A stretch of 64,000 nucleotides of DNA from the NCBI GenBank assembly GCA_021738565.1, contig JAIPBT010000013.1, positions 1 through 64,000 on the forward strand, given 5' to 3'. Of the stretch, positions 1 to 8,437 are shown piece by piece. Numbering within the stretch: position 1 is the stretch's first letter; each line of letters begins with the position of its first letter. The stretch comes from Bacteroidales bacterium (GTDB lineage Bacteria > Bacteroidota > Bacteroidia > Bacteroidales > GCA-2748055). The translations under genes were made by a program, and so were the position numbers. The notes under the pieces were generated by a model. It worked only from the letters and a program-made list of their open reading frames with translations. It searched no databases and was not told where the DNA came from.

Positions 1-134
1 CAGGCCGGGATTTTGCCGCCAGCTTCCTTCAGATTCCACCTCACGGTGGACACCCTTGCTCTTGGCTAACGCTTCCAACTGTCAAAGTGCGTTCGGGACT
101 TTCACCCTATAGTTATTGCCCATGCCGGGCAAAC
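1..134 (-). mobile_element. 5' end of a group II intron (truncated by window edge)
   Basis: Read on the minus strand from about 134 down to 1, the sequence begins GTTTGCCCGGCATGGGC, continues with AGGGTGAAAGTCCCGAACG and, further on, GGTGGAATCTGAAGGAAGC. From memory of the family, these blocks are typical of the 5' ribozyme domain (domain I) of bacterial group II introns with a reverse-transcriptase ORF. The usual 5' consensus is GTGYG, whereas here the boundary reads GTTTG, so the exact splice site is uncertain. The intron lies in the same orientation as the glycoside hydrolase gene it follows. The intron-encoded protein and the 3' end would be outside the window. Confidence 0.6.
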
Positions 135-2927
135 ATAGAGTGCAGTTAAATCCAATGATTCAACCGAACCGGTGAGCATGATAAGGGTATCTGCTTCACA
201 ATAAAGACTGTCCAGTGTTATGGCGGCTTTATTATATGCATTGTAGGATGTATCATAATACATATTCTCTGAAAAGGAATTTTCCGTACTGAACCAGTCG
301 ATGTCCACGAAGCCTCCTGTATCGATGGTCGGATAGTTGAAAATGCAGAACTTATTCCCGGTGAATATGGTCAACTCGAACTTCATATCCAGTTCGCTGC
401 CAAATTTTGTATATGTGGTGTTGTCCGCACTGTAATAGAAATTCGCTTTACCGGTATTGTAATCAGTAACAGCCCTCAGGTAAACGATCGAATCATTTAT
501 TACCGGGCCGCTTTCAACAGTACCGTTATGAGAAAAGATCACTTTATTTTCTCCACTGTTTTTCCTTATACCAATGTATGCGTAAGGATCCTGGAAGACT
601 GCCAGGCCTGCTATATCTCCATCTTTCATGCTGTCAATTTCCATTTTAATCGTGGCATGCGATAATAAGGTATCTGAATGGTATCCAAAGATCCGTTGTG
701 TAAGCGTATTTCTTGCTTCAAGGAAATTGCTTACCACATTAACTGTGTATAAGCGGAGGTGATCTGTTCGATCGAAGAGCGACCATTTCGACGGATCAGG
801 GTTGTGGTTCCAGCCCCATTGCATTCCCAGTTTGTAATCCCTGAAATTGTCATTGGTTGGTAACACAGTAACGGGATATTCCCTTCCAACATCAGGTTTC
901 CTACAGGTCGTGACGCCAACTCCGTTTTCTCCAATTACAGGCCAGTCGTCCACCCAGGTAACGGGTTGCAGGTTGGGCATCCGGCCGTATGCACCTTTGT
1001 CATAGAACAATAAGGTCCACCATTCACCTGTCTGTGTTTGTATAAGAGCCCCCTGGTGAATATTGTCGTCATTAAAATAGGTGGGCTGCTGTTCATAGGG
1101 GCCAAAAATGCTGGTTGAACGAAAAGCTACCTGGTAGGCCGGCCAACCACCATAAGTCGCATAGATATAGTAATAGCCACCTATTTTATAAAGGTGAGAT
1201 CCTTCCAGTCCTGGCTTCACCAGATCAGTATCGAAAATGACCTGGTGCTTTTCAATTTCTTCAAAATTCTCGTTCAACTCTGATATGAATATATTATCGA
1301 TCCCATGAGCGATATATATTTTCCCGTCTTCATCGAACATCAGACCTGCATCGTAATATGAATTGCTCAATTTCATTTTGGTCCAGCTTCCTTCAATGTC
1401 ACTGGTTGTTAAGAGGTAGCTTCCTTCATCGAGCGTATTAAAATGCAGGTAAAAGGTGCCGTTATCGTATTTAAGGCTGCTTGCCCACTGGCCATGGGAA
1501 TACCTGTCACAGCCATCCAGGTTGTAACAGTCATTGGACTCAATCATTTCCAGCGGATTGCAACAGTATTCCCAGTTTACCAGGTCATATGATTTGAGGA
1601 TGGTGGCCCCGGGGAAAATATGCATGGTTGTTGATACCATGTAGTACACATCATCCACCCTTATCACATCCGGATCAGGAAAATCGGCAAAGATCAGGGG
1701 ATTGGTATAGGTGCCGTCGCCGTTATCGCTGCGCGACTGATACTGAAATTCAGGTCTGGGAAAATTGACTTCAGAATACTCCTGGAACCAGTGAAAGACA
1801 GGCCACGGACATGCTTCAGGATCATTCAGAAAGGTATACGGTTCTCCTTCGGCCGGGGGAATACCATCGAACTGCGCGAGCAAGTGGGGGGAGGTGAAAA
1901 GCAACCAGCTTACATTTCCGGCATCGTCGGTGATCTTTTTGAAATTGGCTCCAAAACCCTCACCACCGGCAACGCCTGTTATGCCCTTTCCCCAGGATGC
2001 ATTGTACTCCTCAGGTGCCCAATCCATTTCAGTAACCATAATGGGTGCAAAATCGGCTACGGGTTGTACCTGTTCGTTCCATCCCTGTTGGAAAGGCTCG
2101 TAGCCTTCACCACTGTTAAACCAACCTGGGTATACATGCACAGCATAGCCAATATTTTTACCATCAACCGGATTGACAGCATATCCCTGGTATTGCGATT
2201 GCCAACCCAGTCCGGGGATCCAGAGTATATTGTGGGCATTAGACCGTATTGTATCAACAATGGTCTGAAAATATGCCTTCAGGTTATCAAAATGTCCCTG
2301 TGAACCTGACCCATAGGTTCCGTCAGGACCTAAAATATTAATAGGTTCGTTTGCCAGTTCAAACATGATACCCGGATGGTTTTTCAATACCGGATGCTTC
2401 GAAACAATGCTCCATACCCTGATCAGGTAGTTGTGGTACACACCACCTATTTCAATAGTCTCAGGGCATACTCCCGGCGGACGAAATATAACGTATAATC
2501 CTCTCGAAATCGCGTATTCAGCCATGGGAACAAATACTTCGTCGAGGTATTTTATAAATCTCGCTTCGTCAAAACATTCTTCTCCTTCATAACGTCCTGT
2601 ACACCCTGGTGTATTACTCCAGTAAGGATCCATATGCATACGTACGAAGTTCATCTTCCAGCCGGCGGCAAGTATACTGTCAATGATGCCCTGATTATAG
2701 TCAAGGCATCCCTGAACATCATAATTGGTCCATTGTGTCCCTTCTTCATTGAACCAGGGACTGAAAGTCTGCGCGTATCCGTGCAACACCACTTTGTTTC
2801 CATGTGTATCTACCAGGTTCTTGCCATCCACATGCAACCCAGGCATTGGCATACCGGTCCAGCCCATTACATTTATCTTAAAAAGGACCAGAATCAACAC
2901 GGTGAGGATCCTTTTTAATTTCTTCAT
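102..2927 (-). CDS. Secreted GH5-GH43 bifunctional glycoside hydrolase, 3' end interrupted
   Basis: Predicted to hydrolyse plant or algal polysaccharide outside the cytoplasm. From the ATG at 2927 the protein has a lysine-rich start (MKKLKRILTV) and a hydrophobic segment, i.e. a signal peptide; an ATG five codons upstream (2942) gives a poorer n-region. Residues about 30-350 form a GH5 (cellulase-like) barrel with the acid/base Glu in ELANEP (about residue 194) and a nucleophile Glu in VTEMDW (about 300). Residues about 385-690 are a GH43 five-blade propeller starting at ADFPDPDVIR (catalytic-base Asp region), with LEGSHLYK as the likely acid. About 700-880 is a concanavalin-like GH43 C-terminal domain. 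The last codons, after about residue 935, read into what looks like a group II intron, so the stop at 102 is probably not the original one. Substrate is not deducible; a xylan/arabinan or mannan pairing is only a guess. Confidence 0.85.
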   Translation of the reverse strand: MKKLKRILTVLILVLFKINVMGWTGMPMPGLHVDGKNLVDTHGNKVVLHGYAQTFSPWFNEEGTQWTNYDVQGCLDYNQGIIDSILAAGWKMNFVRMHMDPYWSNTPGCTGRYEGEECFDEARFIKYLDEVFVPMAEYAISRGLYVIFRPPGVCPETIEIGGVYHNYLIRVWSIVSKHPVLKNHPGIMFELANEPINILGPDGTYGSGSQGHFDNLKAYFQTIVDTIRSNAHNILWIPGLGWQSQYQGYAVNPVDGKNIGYAVHVYPGWFNSGEGYEPFQQGWNEQVQPVADFAPIMVTEMDWAPEEYNASWGKGITGVAGGEGFGANFKKITDDAGNVSWLLFTSPHLLAQFDGIPPAEGEPYTFLNDPEACPWPVFHWFQEYSEVNFPRPEFQYQSRSDNGDGTYTNPLIFADFPDPDVIRVDDVYYMVSTTMHIFPGATILKSYDLVNWEYCCNPLEMIESNDCYNLDGCDRYSHGQWASSLKYDNGTFYLHFNTLDEGSYLLTTSDIEGSWTKMKLSNSYYDAGLMFDEDGKIYIAHGIDNIFISELNENFEEIEKHQVIFDTDLVKPGLEGSHLYKIGGYYYIYATYGGWPAYQVAFRSTSIFGPYEQQPTYFNDDNIHQGALIQTQTGEWWTLLFYDKGAYGRMPNLQPVTWVDDWPVIGENGVGVTTCRKPDVGREYPVTVLPTNDNFRDYKLGMQWGWNHNPDPSKWSLFDRTDHLRLYTVNVVSNFLEARNTLTQRIFGYHSDTLLSHATIKMEIDSMKDGDIAGLAVFQDPYAYIGIRKNSGENKVIFSHNGTVESGPVINDSIVYLRAVTDYNTGKANFYYSADNTTYTKFGSELDMKFELTIFTGNKFCIFNYPTIDTGGFVDIDWFSTENSFSENMYYDTSYNAYNKAAITLDSLYCEADTLIMLTGSVESLDLTALYVCPAWAITIG

Positions 2928-3594
2928 AAAATATGATTCCATTTAAATTTGCGAATGAATTTCCTGGTTGACCTAAGCACCATTAAAAAATTACAAATAG
3001 CCTGTTCAACGAATTTTCAGTTTAAACCAATCTTATTACAATAATAGATAATTATTGGCAGACACACGCTTATTAATCAGTATAGCGTCAGAAGATCTGT
3101 TTATTGGGAAACACCCTTGAAGGTTTCATTGTCTCCAATTTAGCGACATCATTATGTATGATACATGTTTGTGTATTTAAGGAATGTTCAATTAAGTGTG
3201 TCATCCTTAAGTGTTCCCAGGTCATCTTTCAGGATGAATAAGTCATTCTTTATGTTTTTGCGAAGTACTCACTGCGCTCGTCTTATTTGGAACACAGATT
3301 GCCGGATGGTTCGCTAGAGCTCGTCGGTAGAAGGAACACGAACCGAAATCCGCCGGCGGCGGATGAGCTCTCCGCCGCTGGCGGAAATTTCACGAACCGA
3401 GCACGCGATAGCGGGCGAGCTCTCCGCCGCTGGCGGAAATTTCACGAATTATTTTCGAACACGATCCGATGCCGGTATGGTTAGTAAGGGATTGCGGGCT
3501 ACGTTCCAGTCCACCGTTACAAAAGTTGATGCGGACTACTGAGCTTCGCAAACCAATGTCACCCTTATTAGCTATACCGTTGTGGTATCGTGCA
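2928..3594. other. Intergenic region with hairpin modules, no gene
   Basis: No convincing reading frame. The first 300 bases are AT-rich and probably hold the promoter of the minus-strand glycoside hydrolase. From 3280 the composition becomes GC-rich and palindromic (separate repeat entry). The stretch 3484-3594 contains a structured-looking block just downstream of the toxin gene. Its function is unknown to me. Confidence 0.6.
3349..3448. repeat. Modular palindrome array (three 6-3-6 hairpins)
   Basis: Three 15-bp palindromes with perfect 6-bp arms and a 3-nt centre lie in a row: TCCGCC-GGC-GGCGGA at 3349-3363, and TCCGCC-GCT-GGCGGA at 3371-3385 and again at 3423-3437. The last two sit in a 32-bp direct repeat (3365-3396 and 3417-3448) that begins GAGCTC and ends AATTTCACGAA. 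A further CACGAACCGA block precedes the first hairpin at about 3337. No protein-coding signal is visible. The same 6-3-6 design recurs at 16491, 16514, 18092 and 21871. Confidence 0.75.
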
Positions 3595-3942
3595 TTATTC
3601 AATATCCAGTACTATTTGAATATTATCTTTAACTATTTCCATTAAATCATCAGGCAATATTCCTACCCTTTTTGTCAATCTTTTATTGTCAATCGCTCGA
3701 ATTTGTTCAATCATTATATCGCAAGGCTGATGTAAATTTGCCGTATCTTTTTTTAGATGAACTCTTAAAATCTCAGAATCCTTTTTAACGATGGTTGTAA
3801 TCGGACATACAACTGTTGAAGGATGAGGAATTTTGTTTAGTAAATTAGTCTGTATGACTAAAACTGGTCTTGTCTTACATGGTTCGGTTCCAATCTGTGG
3901 ATTTAAGTCTGCAATCCATATTTCAAATTGTTTAACCGGCAT
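3595..3942 (-). CDS. MazF/PemK-family mRNA interferase toxin
   Basis: Likely sequence-specific ribonuclease toxin of a type II toxin-antitoxin pair. The 115-residue protein from MPVKQFEIW has the MazF/PemK fold signature: an N-terminal strand, then GTEPCKTRPVLVIQ near residue 20-32 (the conserved GxExxKxRPxLVI pattern), a central VVCPITT strand and a C-terminal QIRAIDNKRL segment. I chose the ATG at 3942 because it overlaps the antitoxin stop in ATGCCGGTTAA, an 11-nt overlap typical of coupled pairs. A start at 3963 would add seven residues inside the antitoxin. Antitoxin first, toxin second, on the minus strand. Confidence 0.85.
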   Translation of the reverse strand: MPVKQFEIWIADLNPQIGTEPCKTRPVLVIQTNLLNKIPHPSTVVCPITTIVKKDSEILRVHLKKDTANLHQPCDIMIEQIRAIDNKRLTKRVGILPDDLMEIVKDNIQIVLDIE

Positions 3943-4162
3943 AATCAATCTCCTCGAATTCATTAAGTACAGACATTGAATCAGCCTTTACGATGCCAGA
4001 TTCCTTTTTTAGTATTTTCTCCAGAATCTGCTTACGTTGCATTTTATTATAGAAGTCAATCGCTTCATTAATATATCGGTTCCGTGGCTTTTTAAGCCGG
4101 GCTAGTATCTTTTCAGTCTCGCCGAAAATCGAATCGTCTATTTTGAGTGATACTATTTTCAT
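3932..4162 (-). CDS. Antitoxin of the MazF-like pair, ribbon-helix-helix type
   Basis: A 76-residue acidic protein directly upstream of, and overlapping by 11 nt, the PemK/MazF toxin. The first 45 residues (MKIVSLKIDDSIFGE, then a helix and RNRYINEAIDFYNK) fit a ribbon-helix-helix DNA-binding domain: one beta strand followed by two helices. The acidic tail (about 50-76) would wrap the toxin. By analogy with the family it should bind its own promoter in the AT-rich region 4163-4240 and repress the pair. The name of its antitoxin subfamily is not recognisable to me. Confidence 0.75.
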   Translation of the reverse strand: MKIVSLKIDDSIFGETEKILARLKKPRNRYINEAIDFYNKMQRKQILEKILKKESGIVKADSMSVLNEFEEIDYAG

Positions 4163-4588
4163 GATATTTGTTTATATATCACAATATGTATATCTTTTTA
4201 GTATATCTGTCAGGTATATTTATATTTTTATAGTTGGCTTAATTCTTGTGTCTCGATCACTTTAGCAAAATGCGGCCCTGCATGCACCACAAAGGTTTGC
4301 AGCTAAGAAACGTGGGGCTTTTCGGAACTTTTCCCTGTCTGCCCGTGACAAAGGTAGCCACGAAGAACGAAACTTGCGGGAACCACCGCCTGCCCCATGT
4401 TTTCTTAGGTGCTGTTATGGCAAGTAATTCTGTTTAGATTTAATCATTCGTATGAAATATTTCCATCTTTCTTTTTTTTGTGCGGTGGGGAGGTTTTTTG
4501 TTTTCTTGATTTTGTCAGTGCGTTGGCGGTTTTGCTCTTTGGCGCGCACAGGAACGAGCAAGACAATGTGCAAAACAGCGTTGGCGTT
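4163..4588. other. Intergenic block with large imperfect hairpins
   Basis: No coding frame is convincing. Directly upstream of the antitoxin (4163-4240) is an AT-rich promoter-like stretch. From 4245 the sequence is structured: one long imperfect inverted repeat (separate entry) and a second one at about 4526-4583, where GCGGTTTTGC is mirrored by GCAAAACAGC. This block lies between the toxin-antitoxin pair and the AbiE pair. Confidence 0.5.
4303..4408. repeat. Long imperfect inverted repeat
   Basis: The left arm CTAAGAAACGTGGGGC (4303-4318) is complementary to the right arm GCCCCATGTTTTCTTAG (4392-4408) with a bulged base and one mismatch. The loop is about 73 nt. Pairing may extend outward, since CAGC before the left arm faces GCTG after the right arm with extra bases bulged out. 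Bulged asymmetric stems of this sort resemble cassette recombination sites in design, but no known consensus is matched, so this is only an inference. Confidence 0.55.
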
Positions 4589-5404
4589 CTATTCTGTGAA
4601 TTTCTGAAATTTTCTCCAATGTTTTCCTAATTCCCGCCATACATCATTAAAGTCCGGTATTTCTGTCATTTGGTTTGCCAAGTGATCTTTCCAATGTTTT
4701 GAAAAGGTCTTTTCCTTTTGTCCAACTACTTTGATCAATTCGTTTGGGTCATAGCCTTTATGCTTTGCCTTATCCTGAAAAGCGAAAACATGATCTTCAA
4801 TATCCTGTCCCTCTACTTCAAACAAGTACCAAAGGTCATAAATGTCTCTGGGAGCAGTTCGCTGCATAATAGAACGCAACTTTTCCGCAATCAATTCTCC
4901 GAGTGAGTAGCAGAATATACTGTATTCTTCTTCAAGGTCGGAATACGTGTTAATGATTTGCTTTTCTTCCGGTGTGTTGTAAATCAGTTCGTCCCGGCTG
5001 ATGTCAACTTTAATGTCTTTATTGGCTCCTGCTCCACCAAGTGGTCCGGTATAAGAAAGATAGAAGTTGTAATTTCCAGTATCATGTTGTGTTTCATTCT
5101 GAACTGAAAGCGAAATCCGGGATTCCTCATACACCCATTCTATTAATTCATTGAATACAGTCTTTATGGCTTCAATATCAAAGTCTTTTCCTGTAAAATT
5201 AAAATCAAGGTCTTCAGAAAAACGGTAATCCGGAAAATACACCTTCTTCATCACAGTACCGCCTTTGAAAACCAGGTTCTTTTTCAGGAACGAATTGTTT
5301 GCAATGCCATAGGTCACCCAGGAAATGACATAATCTTTTTCAATTTGCGTGTCCCGGACACCTTCCTTTCCGGCTATGGATTGTATTTCTCCTGGTTGTA
5401 TCAA
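4589..5404 (-). CDS. abiEii: AbiEii-type nucleotidyltransferase toxin
   Basis: Probable toxin of a type IV-like abortive-infection system: a DNA-polymerase-beta-like nucleotidyltransferase thought to modify tRNA or other NTP-dependent targets. The 271-residue protein has the AbiEii motifs in order: KDYVISWV near residue 23, FKGGTVMKK about residues 46-54, then RFSEDLDFNF (about 62-71), which carries the two acidic metal ligands, and a late RDIYDLWYL motif at about 190. It lies 4 nt downstream of the cognate AbiEi gene on the same strand, the normal order. Length matches the family. The stop is followed by structured non-coding DNA. Confidence 0.85.
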   Translation of the reverse strand: MIQPGEIQSIAGKEGVRDTQIEKDYVISWVTYGIANNSFLKKNLVFKGGTVMKKVYFPDYRFSEDLDFNFTGKDFDIEAIKTVFNELIEWVYEESRISLSVQNETQHDTGNYNFYLSYTGPLGGAGANKDIKVDISRDELIYNTPEEKQIINTYSDLEEEYSIFCYSLGELIAEKLRSIMQRTAPRDIYDLWYLFEVEGQDIEDHVFAFQDKAKHKGYDPNELIKVVGQKEKTFSKHWKDHLANQMTEIPDFNDVWRELGKHWRKFQKFTE

Positions 5405-5408
5405 CGAT

Positions 5409-6227
5409 CTATGTTTTTATTGAGTCAAGAACAGTTTTAAAATCAATATTGTCTATAATGCCCCATTTTGAGCTGTAATTCCCATGTTTGTCAAGTGACG
5501 GATCTAACGGAGCGTATGATGAGGAAATCTTTCCGGTAATGAATTTTTGTAATTCCGGGTAAAGCTCAAGGGAGCCAATAATAAATCCAAGCCGTTTATA
5601 TACAACCTGTGTATTGAATTTTTCCAGGTACTCCTGAAATTTTGTTGGTTGCAGTTTTTCCCTGGATTTGTACAGTGCCTTGGTTATTTCAGTGATACCT
5701 CCGGCATAGTCTGGTTTGTACAGACAATCCAGAAATGTCTTTTCGAAATCGCTGCAGTTTACTTTGTAAAAGTCGTTTATCCAGTGTTTTTTGTAACCAA
5801 AGAATCGGTTTTTACTCAAAGTGATGAATTCAAACCGGACATTCTTTACTTGCTGAACTTTGGGTTTTACCTGTTCATGTGTAACCACTTGCTCTACCAT
5901 GGATGGTTGTGTGATCAGGCCGTGAATATCCAGGGCACTGTAAAATCCGATATAGTAATCTTTGGGCTGTACCATGGCTTCTGCCGTCAAGTGCCAGTTC
6001 GGAAAATATTGATTAGGATCTTGCTCATAAGGAATACGGTGGTATAAGCCTTCTTTGATACGCATCATCACACCCCTCTTTGTCATATCACTGAGCAATT
6101 TTCTTATAGTTGAATGGTCCTTTCCTGAAAGAATTTTCAACGCATCCGACAGCGTAAAGAATTCCTTTTTCTGTGCAATAAGTGCATTCAGAAGTTGAGA
6201 TGAGCGGTGTGATATATTCTTATTCAT
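5409..6227 (-). CDS. abiEi: AbiEi-type antitoxin / transcriptional regulator
   Basis: Antitoxin partner of the AbiEii protein just downstream. The 272-residue protein starts with a winged-helix domain (about 1-70: LSDALKILSGKDHSTIRKLLSDMTKRG, here split as helix-turn-helix plus wing KEGLYHRIP). The AbiEi core follows (about 80-200: YYIGFYSALDIHGL, then KVNCSDFEKTFLDCLYKPDYAGG), with a C-terminal SPLEL-like end region LGFIIGSLELYP. In known pairs this protein represses the operon through inverted repeats upstream. In 6228-6392 only an AT-rich promoter-like stretch is visible before the CRISPR array begins. Confidence 0.85.
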   Translation of the reverse strand: MNKNISHRSSQLLNALIAQKKEFFTLSDALKILSGKDHSTIRKLLSDMTKRGVMMRIKEGLYHRIPYEQDPNQYFPNWHLTAEAMVQPKDYYIGFYSALDIHGLITQPSMVEQVVTHEQVKPKVQQVKNVRFEFITLSKNRFFGYKKHWINDFYKVNCSDFEKTFLDCLYKPDYAGGITEITKALYKSREKLQPTKFQEYLEKFNTQVVYKRLGFIIGSLELYPELQKFITGKISSSYAPLDPSLDKHGNYSSKWGIIDNIDFKTVLDSIKT

Positions 6228-6392
6228 ATATGAAATGTGAGTTTTGACCTCACAATTATACTACAAAAGCAAACTTAAGAAACTTTTTGAAGAAGTACAA
6301 TTAATGCGTATTCTTTTATATCCTTATGGTGAGTTTTGAAGTAACTATTGAGCTATAACAACATATTATCGTAGGAAACCGGATCCGCACAA

Positions 6393-7873
6393 GGTGAATA
6401 TCTTATCAATTTTACATCAGACCACAACTTTACAATTAAAATATCGTGTGTTTCTCCAGGTGAATATCTTATCAATTTTACATCAGACCACAACAGGGTG
6501 AAAATTCACGTTTGATATTTTCTGGTGAATATCTTATCAATTTTACATCAGACCACAACGCTTTGTGTTGAAAGAATAATGAGATTATAGGTGAATATCT
6601 TATCAATTTTACATCAGACCACAACAATACGATGTTACAATTTTACAACAAGAAGGGTGAATATCTTATCAATTTTACATCAGACCACAACTCATACCTG
6701 TTGCGGGAATATGGTAAACAAGGTGAATATCTTATCAATTTTACATCAGACCACAACCATCGAAAAACCCATGTTGCAAATGATAAAGGTGAATATCTTA
6801 TCAATTTTACATCAGACCACAACTTGATAATCTTACATACCTTCCATCGTGGTGGTGAATATCTTATCAATTTTACATCAGACCACAACCCTGTTTGACC
6901 CTTACAACCATTCTTAGAAGGTGAATATCTTATCAATTTTACATCAGACCACAACTAAAATCCAACAGTCCAAAGTCCTGGCTCTGGTGAATATCTTATC
7001 AATTTTACATCAGACCACAACCTGGGTTCGTCCTACCTTATCGGCCCTCGGGTGAATATCTTATCAATTTTACATCAGACCACAACCGTCTCCTCGTATT
7101 CCTTGACTGCGGCGTCGGTGAATATCTTATCAATTTTACATCAGACCACAACTGCTTTCTGTAAAGGTCAAGCACAGACTCGGGTGAATATCTTATCAAT
7201 TTTACATCAGACCACAACTTGATGCAGGTGATATTGGAGCAGAACCTGGGTGAATATCTTATCAATTTTACATCAGACCACAACAACAGGATTATCACAC
7301 CCTCGAACAGATGGGTGAATATCTTATCAATTTTACATCAGACCACAACGGCTATGGCTGTGGTTGATATATCCGCTCTGGTGAATATCTTATCAATTTT
7401 ACATCAGACCACAACCAATACCTGGGCCATGAAAAACTATCCAACGGTGAATATCTTATCAATTTTACATCAGACCACAACCCTTCTGTCGGGATTATGG
7501 GTATTCAGAAGGTGAATATCTTATCAATTTTACATCAGACCACAACTGCAGGGACTGGCAGTGGATTTTTCATCGGGTGAATATCTTATCAATTTTACAT
7601 CAGACCACAACTTTTGCCCTACTAACAGCACCGAAAATGAGGTGAATATCTTATCAATTTTACATCAGACCACAACTGGCTTGATGTGTTTGATACCGTT
7701 GTTGGTGGTGAATATCTTATCAATTTTACATCAGACCACAACTGGACAGGAATACACTACTATATTACTGGAGGTGAATATCTTATCAATTTTACATCAG
7801 ACCACAACAAAGGTGTCTATGTATGCAAACGCAACGTGGTGAATATCTTATCAATTTTACATCAGACCACAAC
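6393..7873 (-). CRISPR. CRISPR array, 23 identical 36-nt repeats, 22 spacers of 29-30 nt
   Basis: The 36-nt repeat reads, in crRNA orientation (minus strand), GTTGTGGTCTGATG at its 5' end and GATAAGATATTCACC at its 3' end. I located repeats starting at 6393, 6459, 6524, 6590, 6656, 6722, 6788, 6854, 6920, 6986, 7051, 7117, 7183, 7249, 7314, 7380, 7446, 7511, 7576, 7641, 7707, 7773 and 7838. All appear identical, including the two ends, so no decayed trailer repeat marks the old end. The direction comes from the tracrRNA anti-repeat at 13464-13488, which can pair only with minus-strand repeats. The cas2 end (7874 onward) is therefore the likely leader. Spacer sources are unknown. Confidence 0.98.
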
Positions 7874-8092
7874 CAAGCTCCTTGAAAGTGCTGTATTTAC
7901 TAAGTTTATTTAAGATTTTACGATCAGAAAAACGCCAATCGGAAGCATGGAAGTGAGATGCCTGATCAATTTTTTAATTCCTGGGGTTTGATATTCGTGT
8001 TTCAACATTTCAAAGAACTTCATCCAGATCAAATTTAAAAAACAAATTAACTTTTATCAATCATGGTGAATACAATAATTCTAAATTGCGAA
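7874..8092 (-). promoter_or_regulatory. Probable CRISPR leader with a candidate promoter
   Basis: AT-rich 219 bp between the array and cas2, upstream of the array in the inferred direction of transcription. On the minus strand it contains TAAATTTG (8030-8037), a perfect match to the Bacteroidetes -7 consensus TAnnTTTG, with a TTG about 20 nt upstream. Transcription would start near 8023 and enter the first repeat about 150 nt later. Leader identity is inferred from position; no consensus leader sequence is known to me. Confidence 0.45.
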
Positions 8093-8431
8093 TCAAAACA
8101 TTTCCAATTGCCTGGGGCCTTCCTGTAACGGTTTGGATTTTTTGCCCCAGACATTCACTATGTTTCCGTATTGCTTATCGGTAACTGCCAGTATGCTTAT
8201 ATGCCCTTTTTCAGGCATGAACTTCTCCACCCTTTTTGTGTGTACCTCTGCACTTTCTTTGCTTGCACAATGGCGGTTATACACGGAAAACTGCATCATA
8301 TTGAAGCCATCGGTTAATAAACTTTTACGAAATCGTGTAGCAGATTTCCTTTCCTTTTTGGTAGTAACCGGAAGGTCGAAAAATACGAATAACCACATGA
8401 TATGATACGCGTTTAACCTCGTTTGTGCCAT
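8093..8431 (-). CDS. cas2: CRISPR-associated endoribonuclease/integration factor Cas2
   Basis: The small dimeric partner of Cas1 in spacer integration. The 112-residue protein has the ferredoxin-like Cas2 opening MWLFVFFDLPVTTKKERK, with the conserved Asp at the end of the first strand, and RFRKSLLTDGFNMMQFSVYNR further on, as in type II Cas2. I kept the ATG at 8431, seven bases after the cas1 stop; the internal Met at residue 12 directly before WLFVFFDLP is an alternative. Last gene of the cas9-cas1-cas2 operon, just ahead of the leader and array. Confidence 0.95.
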   Translation of the reverse strand: MAQTRLNAYHIMWLFVFFDLPVTTKKERKSATRFRKSLLTDGFNMMQFSVYNRHCASKESAEVHTKRVEKFMPEKGHISILAVTDKQYGNIVNVWGKKSKPLQEGPRQLEMF

Positions 8432-8437
8432 TGTTTT

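Noticed and set aside
3390-3602. A 70-codon minus-strand frame downstream of the toxin gene
   Set aside because: It runs through the palindromes and the structured block; its product has no fold-like pattern.
4520-4590. A canonical integron attC site
   Set aside because: The imperfect hairpin lacks the RYYYAAC/GTTRRRY core pair and there is no integron integrase in the window.
7482-7510. A 10-11 nt match between one spacer and the palindrome near 17735 (self-targeting idea)
   Set aside because: Too short to guide Cas9 and expected by chance; the rest of the spacer does not match.
6591-7913. Several open frames of 75-103 codons with repeated INFTSDHN or SDVKLIRYS motifs on both strands
   Set aside because: They are translations of the CRISPR repeats, whose 66-nt repeat-plus-30-nt-spacer period keeps the frame open.
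8041-8075. A possible degenerate CRISPR repeat in the leader (GGTGAATAC and TTATCAAT blocks)
   Set aside because: The two blocks are in reversed order compared with the repeat and share under 10 nt each; likely chance in AT-rich DNA.
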